A stretch of 64,000 bases of DNA, from NCBI GenBank assembly GCA_947588845.1, contig CANQAR010000003.1, positions 1 to 64,000 on the forward strand, in the 5' to 3' direction. The notes under the pieces are model-generated. The model searched no databases, was not told the origin of the DNA, and saw nothing but the letters and a program-made list of their open reading frames with translations. The position numbers were made by a program, and so were the translations under genes. This stretch comes from an uncultured Lachnospiraceae bacterium. GTDB taxonomy: Bacteria > Bacillota > Clostridia > Lachnospirales > Lachnospiraceae. Shown here one piece after another: positions 36,301 to 45,055 of this stretch. The number at the start of each line of letters is the position of its first letter. The first letter of the stretch is position 1.

Positions 36301-38199
36301 ATGAGAGAAAAATATGAGTCTATGCCTCTGGTGAAGCTCAAGGAGCTGGCAAAGTCCCTGGGTATAAGGGGTATTTCTACTATGAAAAAGAAAGATCTGG
36401 TTGATTTGCTGACTGCGCAGGAAGAAAAGGACGTGCCGAAAAAGCCGGAACAAAAACAGGAGGACAAGCCTGTGCCGGAAGAAGAGACGCAGTCTTCGGA
36501 GAACCAGCCTGTACAGAAAAATGCCGCGCGGGAAAAAGATGTGCAGGGAACAGCGCAGGAAGAAATGATCCGGCAGAATGTGGAAGAGTCTTCGGATGGA
36601 GAGGTACAGAGTTCCACTGCAGCTGCTGAAGAAAACGGACAGAATGCAGGCATGACCGCAGCGGGGACCGGGACAACTCCTTTGGCGAATGGACAGGGTA
36701 CAGGTGCGGCTGCAAACGGAACCGTACAGAGGGACGGCGTGCGTTCCAGAAATGTCCTTCGCACTCCGCGCGAGAATAATCTGCGGACGCGGCGCGACAA
36801 TAATTATAACGGCAATTACAATTATACGAGAAACAACCCGGCTGCGAGGCGGGAAGCGTCTTCCGTGGCTGAAAAGAAAATGAATTATTCGAATGCCGAC
36901 AAAGGGGAGAACGTGCCGGCCCCGGAGAGGAACCAGACTTCAGCGGCAGAAAAACGGAACGTGTATCAGGAGATGGAACGGCGGGATGTCCCTGTGCAGC
37001 CAGAACGGCAGGATGGAGTTCCGGCGGCGGATACGTCCGTGGATAAGCCGCCAATGGACCTTGCACAGCTTGACAGCGGAATCTCCGTAGGGGGGATTCT
37101 GGAGGTCATGCAGGACGGTTATGGCTTTATCCGCAGCGACAACTATCTGCCCGGAGACAGCGATGTCTACGTCTCCCCGTCGCAGATCCGCAGATTCGGC
37201 CTCAAGACGGGAGACATCATTACCGGCAATACAAGAATCAAATCACAGCAGGAGAAGTTCAGCGCACTTTTATATCTCAAGACGATCAACGGCATGATAC
37301 CTTCCGAAGCGATGAAACGGTATAATTTTGAGGATATGACGCCGATTTTCCCCAATGAACGGCTGCGCATGGAACGCGGTTCAAGAGCGGTTGCAATGCG
37401 GATTGTGGATTTGTTTTCCCCGATTGGCAAAGGACAGAGAGGAATGATCGTGTCGCCGCCGAAGGCCGGCAAGACGACGCTGCTCAAAGATGTGGCCAGA
37501 TCGATTCTTCAGAACGATCCGCACATGAAACTGCTGATTCTTCTGATCGATGAGCGTCCCGAGGAAGTGACTGACATCAAGGAGTCGATCCGGGGGGAGA
37601 ATGTTGAGGTAATCTATTCGACATTTGACGAGCTGCCGGATCACCACAAGCGCGTCTCGGAGATGGTAATTGAGCGTGCGAAGCGTCTTGTGGAACACAA
37701 AGAGAATGTCACGATTCTGCTTGACAGCATTACGCGTCTCGCGCGCGCCTATAATCTGACGGTCTCTCCGAGCGGCCGTACACTTTCCGGCGGTCTTGAT
37801 CCGGCCGCGCTCCATATGCCAAAACGGTTTTTCGGGGCGGCGAGGAAAATGCGTGAGGGAGGAAGCCTGACGATTCTTGCCACGGCTCTTGTGGATACAG
37901 GCAGCAAGATGGATGACGTCGTATACGAAGAATTTAAGGGAACCGGAAATATGGAGCTGGTACTGGATCGGAAGCTTTCCGAGAAGCGTGTGTTCCCGGC
38001 TGTGGATATTCCCAAATCCGGAACCAGACGGGACGATCTTCTGCTCGACCGGGAAGAACAGGAGGCGGTTGATATTATGCGCCGTGCGCTCAACGGAATG
38101 AAGTCGGACGAGGCGGTGGAAAATATTCTGAATATGTTTGTCCATACGAGGGATAACCGGGAACTTGTGACGAGAGTGAGAAGGCAGAAATTTATTTAA
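36301..38199 (+). CDS. rho: transcription termination factor Rho with long disordered insertion
   Basis: Rho is the hexameric RNA helicase that ends transcription. It opens with the Rho_N helical part (residues 1-40, [17 protein letters not shown]). Residues 42-262 are a low-complexity insertion rich in Gln, Glu, Asn and Arg, including an Asn/Tyr-rich patch near 160-180. The RNA-binding cold-shock-like domain begins near 265 ([17 protein letters not shown]). Walker [13 protein letters not shown] lies near 384 and the Q/R-loop region follows. At 632 residues it is about 200 longer than Escherichia coli Rho. The start follows GAGGTG. It begins the clostridial cluster rho, rpmE, DUF1385, prmC, prfA. 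Confidence 0.96.
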   Translation: MREKYESMPLVKLKELAKSLGIRGISTMKKKDLVDLLTAQEEKDVPKKPEQKQEDKPVPEEETQSSENQPVQKNAAREKDVQGTAQEEMIRQNVEESSDGEVQSSTAAAEENGQNAGMTAAGTGTTPLANGQGTGAAANGTVQRDGVRSRNVLRTPRENNLRTRRDNNYNGNYNYTRNNPAARREASSVAEKKMNYSNADKGENVPAPERNQTSAAEKRNVYQEMERRDVPVQPERQDGVPAADTSVDKPPMDLAQLDSGISVGGILEVMQDGYGFIRSDNYLPGDSDVYVSPSQIRRFGLKTGDIITGNTRIKSQQEKFSALLYLKTINGMIPSEAMKRYNFEDMTPIFPNERLRMERGSRAVAMRIVDLFSPIGKGQRGMIVSPPKAGKTTLLKDVARSILQNDPHMKLLILLIDERPEEVTDIKESIRGENVEVIYSTFDELPDHHKRVSEMVIERAKRLVEHKENVTILLDSITRLARAYNLTVSPSGRTLSGGLDPAALHMPKRFFGAARKMREGGSLTILATALVDTGSKMDDVVYEEFKGTGNMELVLDRKLSEKRVFPAVDIPKSGTRRDDLLLDREEQEAVDIMRRALNGMKSDEAVENILNMFVHTRDNRELVTRVRRQKFI

Positions 38200-38204
38200 A
38201 ACAG

Positions 38205-38233
38205 TTGCATTTGGGAACAGGCTGTGGTATAAT
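38205..38233 (+). promoter_or_regulatory. sigma-A promoter of rpmE
   Basis: TTGCAT (38205-38210) and a perfect TATAAT (38228-38233) are spaced by exactly 17 bases, starting only six bases after the rho stop codon. Transcription would begin near 38240. Confidence 0.85.
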
Positions 38234-38239
38234 GCAGAC

Positions 38240-38503
38240 GCTGTTTGTGAGGGGAGGACTCACAGACGGAGAACCGGAAAGTCCCGTTTGGACGGATGCT
38301 GTCTGAGAATTGCCAATGTATATTTTACAGGCTGCGGTGTCAGGACGGGGAACAGAAGTTCCGGATTTTCAGAATACCTGCAGGGACTTGCAGGGATAGC
38401 CCGGGGTATCTTGGCGCGGGATCAGAGCGTCATTGACCGGGAACCGGTCGGCGTACATGCGCAGATCAGCAGTTCACAATATCAGAATAAAGAGGTGAAA
38501 ATC
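38240..38503 (+). ncRNA. long structured leader RNA of rpmE
   Basis: About 264 bases lie between the promoter and the rpmE start. They can form several short stems: GTTTGTGAG/CTCACAGAC at 38243-38267, GGAACagaaGTTCC at 38349-38362 and GACCGGgaaCCGGTC at 38435-38449. A leader this long for a 68-codon ribosomal protein gene suggests autoregulation by the protein or by zinc status. Leader motifs for L31 are known in Firmicutes, but I could not match one with certainty. Confidence 0.5.
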
Positions 38504-38710
38504 ATGAAGGAAGGAATCCATCCGAAGTATTATCAGGCAACGGTGACATGCAACTGCGGCAATACTTTTGTAACGGGCTCTACAAAGAAGGATATCCACG
38601 TGGAAGTCTGCTCAAAATGTCATTCATTCTACACAGGCCAGCAGAAATCTGTGGCAGCCCGCGGACGTATCGATAAGTTCAACAGGAAGTACGGTCTTCA
38701 GCAGAAATAG
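38504..38710 (+). CDS. rpmE: ribosomal protein L31 (zinc-binding form)
   Basis: This 68-residue protein starts [20 protein letters not shown]. It has the two Cys pairs of the zinc-binding C+ form of L31: CNC near 16-18 and CSKC near 36-39. It is a large-subunit protein at the intersubunit bridge. The ATG at 38504 follows AGAGGTGAAAATC. It has its own promoter and leader, and a terminator follows its stop, so it is probably a separate transcription unit from rho. Confidence 0.95.
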   Translation: MKEGIHPKYYQATVTCNCGNTFVTGSTKKDIHVEVCSKCHSFYTGQQKSVAARGRIDKFNRKYGLQQK

Positions 38711-38760
38711 TGTGGAAGCGCAGTATCGTCCCTGCCTGAAGGTCAGAGGACAGAATGTTA

Positions 38761-38792
38761 AGGATGGGATTGCAAAATCTCATCCTATTTTT
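38761..38792 (+). terminator. intrinsic terminator of rpmE
   Basis: AGGATGGGATT (38761-38771) pairs with AATCTCATCCT (38776-38786) with one mismatch, and a run of Ts follows (38788-38792). Confidence 0.85.
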
Positions 38793-38826
38793 TACTGTAT
38801 AAGTCCAGTCTCCGTGCAGAGACGGG

Positions 38827-39104
38827 AGGCAAGTTTACTTGCCAGACCGACTATGCACAGGAGACGACAACAGGTATGAGCAATACAGCAGCGTGAACAA
38901 AGTGAACGATGCGGCGCCGTGTGCCAGTGGCACACGTTTGGCGCCGACCGAAGCGGAGCGTAGACTTTGCGAATACCTGTAGGATTGCGGGGTGCTGGAC
39001 GTCCAGTGGACGTCCGTTCAGCACCGACCGAAGCGGAGCGAAGACTGCGAAAGCACGAAGCAATCCGTGGACTTATATTCATGGTGTTGCCCGCAGCGCG
39101 GGCA
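38827..39104. repeat. tandem structured units with covarying stems
   Basis: A hairpin GGCAAGTttACTTGCC (38827-38842) is followed by two units of one design. Unit 1 has outer stem ACAGGTAT/ATACCTGT (38870-38877, 38973-38980), inner stem GGCGCC plus GTGTGCC, loop AGT, then GGCACAC, a GTTT bulge and GGCGCC (38913-38945). Unit 2 has outer stem GGATTGC/GCAATCC (38982-38988, 39059-39065), inner stem GGTGCTG plus GACGTCC, loop AGT, GGACGTC, a CGTT bulge and CAGCACC (38991-39025). Both inner hairpins are followed by GACCGAAGCGGAGCG and an AGACT element. A family C hairpin GCCCGCagcGCGGGC ends the stretch (39089-39103). The rest of the 38711-39135 interval has no gene. Confidence 0.85.
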
Positions 39105-39135
39105 CAAAAGCTTATTACGAAATGGGGGATATTTT

Positions 39136-40272
39136 ATGAAACCATCCGGTATAGGAGGTCAGGCGGTGATCGAGGGTATCATGATGCGTAATGGGGACAG
39201 GTATGCGGTAGGTGTCAGAACGCCTGACGGGAAGATCGTTGTAGATCAGCAGGAATGTAAAGGCAGATTCCGGAACAAAAAGATCGCGAAACTTCCGATC
39301 ATCCGCGGGGTCATTAATTTTTTTGATTCCCTGGTGCTTGGTATGAAGACACTTATGTATTCGGCGTCTCTTTTTGCGGAGGAATCAGAGGAAGAGCGGA
39401 ACGAACGTGAGGCTCATGAACGGGAGAAGGCGTCGAAAAAAGCAGACAGGCTGCGGGCAAAGGGGAAGACGGCGGAGGCGGAAGAGGTTCTTAAAAAGTG
39501 TGAGGAAAAACTTGTGAAAGAGGCGGAGAAGATGGCGGCAGGAGGCGGAGATGACAGTGAAAATGATCTGCTCATGACGCTGACCGTTATTTTTTCCATC
39601 GTGGTTTCAGTCGCATTGTTTATGATGCTTCCGTATTTTATCTCGAGACTTCTCAGGCGGGTGATTACTTCTGAGATTGCCATACTGATCGCGGAGGGAT
39701 TTGTCCGCGTCCTGATCTTCATCGGGTATCTGGCGGCGATTTCCAGAATGAAGGATATTCAGAGGACATTCATGTATCATGGCGCCGAGCACAAATGCAT
39801 CAACTGCATTGAGAACGGCATGGAACTGAAAGTGGAGAATGTCCGTCTCTGTTCGCGGGAACACAAACGGTGCGGAACCAGTTTTCTGTTCATCGTCATG
39901 TTCATCAGTATTGTGTTTATTATGATGTTCAGTATTCCGCTGTTTATGCTGTTTCATGTGAATACCGCATTCTGGCGGATTGTGCTGCGTCTGGCGCTGC
40001 TGCCGCTGATTGCCGGCGTATCCTATGAGTTTATCCGCCTTGCGGGAAGTTCGGATAGTCCTCTGGTCAATCTGCTGAGCAGGCCGGGTATGGCGATGCA
40101 GCATATGACGACAAAGGAACCGGATGATTCCATGATCGAGGTAGCGATTGCCGCTGTGGAGGCTGTTTTTGACTGGAGAAAGTTTTTGAATGAGCAGTAC
40201 GGGGCGCACTATGAGACAGCCGGGAGCGAAGCGGAGACGGCGGAGGCTCTTGACAAGACGAGAAGCGCGTGA
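39136..40272 (+). CDS. DUF1385 membrane protein (YqhQ family)
   Basis: This 378-residue protein opens with IGGQAVIEGIMMRNGDRYAV, the conserved DUF1385 start. It has a charged insertion at about 85-135 and four or so hydrophobic segments between about 150 and 310. Conserved histidines lie in YHGAEHKCI (near 215) and a Cys/His motif in LCSREHKRCGTSF. The enzymatic role is unknown. In Firmicutes this gene is often next to prmC and prfA, as here. The ATG at 39136 follows GGGGGA. Confidence 0.9.
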   Translation: MKPSGIGGQAVIEGIMMRNGDRYAVGVRTPDGKIVVDQQECKGRFRNKKIAKLPIIRGVINFFDSLVLGMKTLMYSASLFAEESEEERNEREAHEREKASKKADRLRAKGKTAEAEEVLKKCEEKLVKEAEKMAAGGGDDSENDLLMTLTVIFSIVVSVALFMMLPYFISRLLRRVITSEIAILIAEGFVRVLIFIGYLAAISRMKDIQRTFMYHGAEHKCINCIENGMELKVENVRLCSREHKRCGTSFLFIVMFISIVFIMMFSIPLFMLFHVNTAFWRIVLRLALLPLIAGVSYEFIRLAGSSDSPLVNLLSRPGMAMQHMTTKEPDDSMIEVAIAAVEAVFDWRKFLNEQYGAHYETAGSEAETAEALDKTRSA

Positions 40273-40344
40273 AAAGAATCACAGACAACAGTGTAGAAAA
40301 TCAGACAGAATCAGAAAACGGCGCAGGATGAGAACTGTGCGGAA

Positions 40345-41346
40345 ATGAATATCCAGAATATGCAGGCAGGAAGAAAGAATGAGAGATCTGAAATGCAGGA
40401 GCAGAAATCAACGGTCCGGGTGACAGGACAAAGGCGGGAAGAAATATGGAAGGCGGCCGCGGGAAGAAGCTTCCAGGAGACGCAAAAAGCCGTCCGGGAA
40501 CTTTTTCTTGCGCGTGGAATTGCCGATGCGGAGGCGGATTCCTGGTATCTTATGGAATATGTGACCGGAATGAACCGAACAAAATTCCTGCTGGAACGGC
40601 AGAACCAGATGGAACCGGCCATGCAGGAAAAGTACCTTGCGCTTGCCAGACGGCGGGCGGAGCATATCCCCCTGCAGTATCTGACAGGCGTACAGGAATT
40701 TATGGGTTTTGCGTTCCAGGTCAATGAACATGTGCTGATTCCGCGCCAGGACACGGAGATACTGACGGAGGAAGCAGTAAAATATCTGAAAAACCGGGAG
40801 GCCGGGCGATCAGGCCCCCCGGGGCGGCAGACAAAGGTGCTTGACCTTTGTACCGGCTCGGGATGTATCGCGGTCAGTCTGAAAAAGCTGTGTCCCGGTA
40901 TTGAAGTGACAGCGTCGGATCTCTCAGGTGAAGCTCTCGAGGTGGCGCGGGAGAACGGGAGACTGCTCGGCGCCAATGTCAAATGGACAAAAAGTGACTT
41001 GTTTGAGAATGTGGAAGGAACCTTTGATCTGATTGTTTCGAATCCCCCCTATATCAGGACGGATGTGATTGAAGAACTCCAGGAAGAAGTGCGTCTCTGT
41101 GAACCCCGCATGGCGCTTGACGGTCATGAGGACGGCCTGTTTTTTTACCGCAGGATAACGGAGAGTGCGCCGGATTTTCTTGAACCTGGCGGCTGCCTGA
41201 TGTTCGAGATTGGGTATGATCAGGGGAATGAGGCTGCCGGGCTGCTTGCGCGAAACGGTTTTGACGAAATTAAAGTGCTGCGTGACCTGGCGGGACTTGA
41301 CCGCGTTGTGACCGGCCGTCTGCGGGAAGCAAAAAGAAAAAATTGA
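40345..41346 (+). CDS. prmC: peptide chain release factor N5-glutamine methyltransferase
   Basis: PrmC methylates the Gln of the GGQ motif in release factors. The helical N-terminal domain (DSWYLMEYVTGMNRTKFLL) is followed by PLQYLTGVQEFMGF and VLIPRQDTEILTE. The SAM motif DLCTGSGCIAVSL lies near residue 168 and the catalytic NPPYIRTDV near 233. Several in-frame ATGs compete (40345, 40360, 40393), and the family usually begins near residue 30 of this frame, so the start is uncertain. It lies directly upstream of its substrate's gene, prfA. Confidence 0.93.
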   Translation: MNIQNMQAGRKNERSEMQEQKSTVRVTGQRREEIWKAAAGRSFQETQKAVRELFLARGIADAEADSWYLMEYVTGMNRTKFLLERQNQMEPAMQEKYLALARRRAEHIPLQYLTGVQEFMGFAFQVNEHVLIPRQDTEILTEEAVKYLKNREAGRSGPPGRQTKVLDLCTGSGCIAVSLKKLCPGIEVTASDLSGEALEVARENGRLLGANVKWTKSDLFENVEGTFDLIVSNPPYIRTDVIEELQEEVRLCEPRMALDGHEDGLFFYRRITESAPDFLEPGGCLMFEIGYDQGNEAAGLLARNGFDEIKVLRDLAGLDRVVTGRLREAKRKN

Positions 41347-41376
41347 GCTGCGTGCATGAATTAAGGAGGAAAAAAC

Positions 41377-42453
41377 ATGTTTGACAAACTGGAAGATTTG
41401 CTGATGCGTTTTGAGGAAATACTGAATCTGCTCAACGATCCTTCGGTGATTGCGGAGCAGGGGCGTTTTCAGAAACTGATGAGAGAGCAGGGCAGCCTTC
41501 AGCCGATTGTTGATACATATAAGGAGTACAAGAAAAATAAAGAGACGGAAGAAGAAAGCCTCCTGATGCTTGAGGAAGAATCGGACGAGGAGATGCGCGA
41601 GATGCTCAAGGATGAACTTTCCCAGGCGCGCAAAAACATTGAGGAACTTGAGAAGAAGCTGAAGATCCTTCTGCTTCCGAAGGATCCGAATGATGACAAG
41701 AATGTGATCGTTGAGATCCGGGCGGGAGCCGGCGGCGATGAAGCGGCCCTGTTTGCGGCCGAGATTTACCGGATGTACGTGCATTTTGCGGAGAGCCAGC
41801 GCTGGCGTGTCGAGACGATGGACGTGGAGGAGATCGGCATCGGCGGAATGAAATACGTAAGTTTTATGATCACAGGGCAGGGAGCCTACTCGAAGCTGAA
41901 ATATGAGTCGGGCGTGCACCGTGTTCAGCGTGTGCCTGAGACGGAGTCGGGAGGAAGGATCCATACTTCCACGATCACTGTGGCAATTATGCCGGAGGCG
42001 GAGGAAGTCGATGTGCAGCTGGATCTCAACGACTGCAAGTTTGACGTGTTCCGCGCGTCTGGAAACGGCGGTCAGTGCGTCAATACAACGGATTCCGCGG
42101 TTCGTCTTACCCATATTCCGACAGGTATCGTTATCTCATGCCAGGATGAAAAGTCGCAGCTCAAGAACCGGGACAAGGCGCTGAAAGTACTCCGTGCGAA
42201 GCTGTATGATCTGGAGCTTCAGAAAGCGCACGACGCAGAGGCAGAAGCGAGACGCAGTCAGGTGGGGACGGGCGACCGCTCGGAAAAAATCCGTACCTAT
42301 AATTTCCCGCAGGGCCGTGTGACGGATCATCGGATCAATCTGACGCTGTATAAGCTGGAGAAGATCATGGACGGCGATATTCAGGAGATCATCGACAACT
42401 GCATCGCGGCGGACCAGACGGCGAAACTGGCCCGAATGAATGAGAGCGCGTAA
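41377..42453 (+). CDS. prfA: peptide chain release factor 1
   Basis: RF1 reads UAA and UAG and frees the finished protein. The 358-residue length is typical. The codon-recognition motif is seen as the P-E-T variant in [14 protein letters not shown] near residue 187 (bacterial RF1 has P-x-T here), and the catalytic GGQ in [15 protein letters not shown] near 231. The conserved [18 protein letters not shown] lies near 295. The start follows AAGGAGG. It forms a unit with prmC upstream and the NUDIX gene 21 bases downstream. Confidence 0.97.
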   Translation: MFDKLEDLLMRFEEILNLLNDPSVIAEQGRFQKLMREQGSLQPIVDTYKEYKKNKETEEESLLMLEEESDEEMREMLKDELSQARKNIEELEKKLKILLLPKDPNDDKNVIVEIRAGAGGDEAALFAAEIYRMYVHFAESQRWRVETMDVEEIGIGGMKYVSFMITGQGAYSKLKYESGVHRVQRVPETESGGRIHTSTITVAIMPEAEEVDVQLDLNDCKFDVFRASGNGGQCVNTTDSAVRLTHIPTGIVISCQDEKSQLKNRDKALKVLRAKLYDLELQKAHDAEAEARRSQVGTGDRSEKIRTYNFPQGRVTDHRINLTLYKLEKIMDGDIQEIIDNCIAADQTAKLARMNESA

Positions 42454-42473
42454 ACGGGAAGGGGAAACTGCCT

Positions 42474-43061
42474 GTGATACAGGAAATCTATGATTTGATT
42501 AAGACATATAAAGCATCAGGCGCGCAGGAAGAACAGGACCGTGCGGTTATGCTGCGCTACGTGGAGTTGTTTGACGATATTCTGGAGCGGGAAAATGTGT
42601 TCGCTCATTTTACTGCCTCTCCCTGGATTGTGAATCAGGATGGAACCAGAGTGCTTCTGGTTTACCACAGGATTTTTGACTCCTGGGGATGGTGCGGAGG
42701 TCATTGCGACGGAGATCCGGATTTTCTGGGTGTCGCGCTGCGGGAAGGCAGGGAGGAATCGGGCCTTTCCACGATCCGCAGCTGTTCGGAAAAGATTCTT
42801 GGACTGGATATTCTGCCGGTCGGACAGCATACGCGCAGGGGAAAATTTGTGAACGCTCACGTGCATCTGAATCTGACATATCTCTGCACGGCCGATGAGA
42901 AGGAACCTCTGCGCTACAAGGAGGATGAGACGAAAGGGGCCATGTGGGCGGACGTGGAAAAGGTCGCATCGTACGTCTCTCCGTGGGACAGGGATATGAT
43001 ACCTGTGTATGAGAAACTGAACCGCAGGATGAAAGAATTCCTGCGAGGTTCCGTAAAATGA
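42474..43061 (+). CDS. NUDIX hydrolase
   Basis: This 195-residue protein has the Nudix box GGHCDGDPDFLGVALREGRE followed by ESGL, near residues 76-100; it matches GX5EX7REUXEEXGU except that the first Glu position is Asp. The family cleaves nucleoside diphosphates linked to another group, and the substrate here cannot be assigned. It starts at a GTG after GGAAGGGG and follows prfA closely, so it is probably cotranscribed. Confidence 0.88.
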   Translation: MIQEIYDLIKTYKASGAQEEQDRAVMLRYVELFDDILERENVFAHFTASPWIVNQDGTRVLLVYHRIFDSWGWCGGHCDGDPDFLGVALREGREESGLSTIRSCSEKILGLDILPVGQHTRRGKFVNAHVHLNLTYLCTADEKEPLRYKEDETKGAMWADVEKVASYVSPWDRDMIPVYEKLNRRMKEFLRGSVK

Positions 43062-43092
43062 AGAACGGATGTAATCTGAGGCGCGAAGCGTT

Positions 43093-43128
43093 GTTACGTT
43101 CACGCCCTGAAAGGGAGTGAACCGTAAC
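43093..43128. terminator. bidirectional hairpin between convergent genes
   Basis: GTTACGTTCACGCCCT (43093-43108) pairs with AGGGAGTGAACCGTAAC (43112-43128) with one bulge and one mismatch. It lies between the rightward NUDIX gene and the leftward AraC gene, where a shared terminator would be expected. The lack of a T-run makes this uncertain; it could also be a dispersed repeat. Confidence 0.5.
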
Positions 43129-43160
43129 GCGTGGAGGAGCGGGCGCGTGACTGCGGATGG

Positions 43161-43907
43161 CTATTCATGGTTTCCGGCGTGATGTTCCCGGTACTGGCGC
43201 GGCGTCTGCCCGGTTTCCTTTTTGAAGATCCGGCTGAAATAATGGACATCCGCGATTCCCACCTGTTCCGCGATTGTCTTGATCGGGAGCTGAGAGGTCA
43301 GAAGCAGGTCTGCCGCCCGCTGCACACGGCGCGTGGTAATGTATTCCGTGAGCGATATACCGGTCTTTTTTTTGAAAAGTCCGGAAAGATAGGAACTGTT
43401 CACGTTCAGCATTTCCGCGAAGTAACTCAGGGTCAGCGGGCGTGCGAGATCCATATCGACAGCAAGGATGATTTCTTTTATCAGCGGCGGATAATTGTGA
43501 AAGGACTGCAGTCTGCTCAGGCTGCAGTAATCTTTTGCCAGTTCCGGCGCGAGATGACGGCATTCGTCGGGGCTGGCCGCGGCTTCGATTCTGCGCAGGG
43601 AGGACGTATGGATGCGTTCAAGATGCAGATCCTCGATTCCGGATTCGCGCAGGGACTGCCCCATCAGTGCGCAGAGAAGCACAAGATCATATTTGAGTTC
43701 AGTCAGCTCGTCTGACAGACGTCCGGCCCGGTCCTTGCGAAACCGTTCGGTCATTACCTGGCGGGCGGCATATTCATTTCCTTCACGAATATACATGCGC
43801 AGCTGATCCGTCTGGCGATAGCGCAGAAGGATGCCTGGAAGATCCTGGCCTCCGGAGCTGTCGGCGAGAGGGCTGCGGTCTGTGTAGTTGAAAATATTAT
43901 CGGACAT
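43161..43907 (-). CDS. AraC family transcriptional regulator
   Basis: This is a 248-residue regulator with an unassigned N-terminal region and a C-terminal AraC double helix-turn-helix. The first is LSYFAEMLNVNSSYLSGLFK near residue 160; the second is IKTIAEQVGIADVHYFSRIF, followed by KKETGQTPRQYR. The N-terminal part is helical rather than a cupin, so it may not bind a sugar directly. A 19-base palindrome lies 12 bases upstream of the ATG, and its inner arm contains the GGAAG ribosome-binding site. It is transcribed towards the NUDIX gene and away from the tat genes. Confidence 0.9.
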   Translation of the reverse strand: MSDNIFNYTDRSPLADSSGGQDLPGILLRYRQTDQLRMYIREGNEYAARQVMTERFRKDRAGRLSDELTELKYDLVLLCALMGQSLRESGIEDLHLERIHTSSLRRIEAAASPDECRHLAPELAKDYCSLSRLQSFHNYPPLIKEIILAVDMDLARPLTLSYFAEMLNVNSSYLSGLFKKKTGISLTEYITTRRVQRAADLLLTSQLPIKTIAEQVGIADVHYFSRIFKKETGQTPRQYREHHAGNHE

Positions 43908-43919
43908 ATCTTTGATTTC

Positions 43920-43938
43920 TTCCAGAACCGTTCTGGAA
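43920..43938 (-). promoter_or_regulatory. palindrome overlapping the AraC gene's ribosome-binding site
   Basis: TTCCAGAAC C GTTCTGGAA is a perfect nine-base inverted repeat around one base. Read on the minus strand, its second arm contributes the GGAAG that precedes the ATG of the AraC gene by 12 bases. It could be an autoregulatory operator, or an mRNA hairpin that hides the ribosome-binding site. Confidence 0.7.
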
Positions 43939-44139
43939 ACTCCTCTTTCCGTTTATATTTTTGTATCTTTTGGAGTACATTTAAGTGAGTTTATGTCTAT
44001 TATACCAAACAAACAAAAAATATGCAAAAGAAACTAAAAATTGTGCGCTGAAAGAATTTATGAAAACTGGTATTCTATTATAGGTTTATTGTGCATTTTG
44101 CCCAATTTGCCACTACTTTACAAGAAGGGAGGTACCTAT

Positions 44140-44730
44140 ATGAAAATCAGCATACAGGAACTGCTGGTAGTCTTTATTGTTGCTCTGGTGGTTGTCGGGC
44201 CGGATAAGCTGCCCATGTATGCGAAGAAACTGGGGACGGCCCTGGCTCAGTTCCGTAAGTTCTCCGAAGATGCGACGAAGGATATCCGGGAAAGCATCGT
44301 GGAACCGCTTGAGGAAGCACAGCGTCCTCTCAGGGAGGCAATGGAGCCGGTTGCGGAGCTTGAGAGAAGTGTAAAGAGCAATGTAAAAGAGATTCAGCAG
44401 TCATTTGCGGACATCGGCAAGCCGAAAAAGTCATCTGATTCATCAGACGGGGAAAAAGTTTCCAGTCAGTCAGAGGGGAAGAAGGAACATGTTTCCGGAG
44501 AGTCGGCGGAATCCGAAGCTGGCGGAAAGCAGGAGATTGCATCCGAAGAGTCGGCGGAATCCGGAACTGACGGGAAGCAGGAAATTTCATCCGAAGAGCC
44601 GGTATTGTCCGGAACGGAAGAAGAACGGGAAATTTCTTCCGGGAGCCAGGAAGTTTCATCAGAAGGACCGGAAAAATTGTCCGGCGGTTCCAGGGAGCGT
44701 CAGGATAATGCCGAAGAAGCCGTGTCCTGA
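44140..44730 (+). CDS. Tat translocase TatA/TatB-like protein with long acidic tail
   Basis: This 196-residue protein has the TatA/B N-terminus: a short transmembrane helix at about 6-22 (LLVVFIVALVVVGPDKLP) with the FGP-like V-G-P hinge, then an amphipathic helix. A long Ser/Glu-rich tail follows from about 100, with three imperfect repeats of the form S-A-E-S-x-x-x-G-K-Q-E-I-x-S-E-E. The length suggests a TatB role beside the shorter TatA downstream, although many Firmicutes lack a true TatB. The start follows GGGAGGTACCTAT. It opens the tat operon. Confidence 0.85.
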   Translation: MKISIQELLVVFIVALVVVGPDKLPMYAKKLGTALAQFRKFSEDATKDIRESIVEPLEEAQRPLREAMEPVAELERSVKSNVKEIQQSFADIGKPKKSSDSSDGEKVSSQSEGKKEHVSGESAESEAGGKQEIASEESAESGTDGKQEISSEEPVLSGTEEEREISSGSQEVSSEGPEKLSGGSRERQDNAEEAVS

Positions 44731-44875
44731 CGTACGGTGAAGCAGGAGAACTGTTTTCCAGGCGCGGCACAGCCGGAGAAAACGCTCAGGGACTGACCGC
44801 CCGGCATACGGTGCGGCTGTGAGAAAATAATGATTGGGGATTAAAAATTACATAGATAAAAAGGAGGAACCCATT

Positions 44876-45055
44876 ATGAAAATAGGCACGCAGGAATTGC
44901 TGATTGTACTGGCAATCGTTGTTTTGCTGTTTGGTCCGACGCAGATTCCCAAACTGAGCAGAATGTTCGGAAAGAGCGTCAAAAATTTCCGCGAAAGCAT
45001 GGCTGAGGCTGAAGAGAAGGAGGATTCAGACGGCGCGGAGAAATCTGAATCATAA
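44876..45055 (+). CDS. tatA: Tat translocase subunit TatA
   Basis: This is a 59-residue TatA with transmembrane helix LLIVLAIVVLLFGPTQIP (residues 8-25), the F-G-P hinge, an amphipathic helix and a short acidic tail. TatA subunits assemble into the pore that passes folded proteins across the membrane. It follows AAGGAGGAACCCATT. Its stop codon overlaps the tatC start (TAATG), so the two are coupled. Confidence 0.92.
   Translation: MKIGTQELLIVLAIVVLLFGPTQIPKLSRMFGKSVKNFRESMAEAEEKEDSDGAEKSES

Noticed and set aside
38977-39040. REP/RAYT element, because GTAG precedes unit 2
   Set aside because: The GTAG is not present before unit 1, the units are larger than REPs, and no RAYT transposase is in the window.
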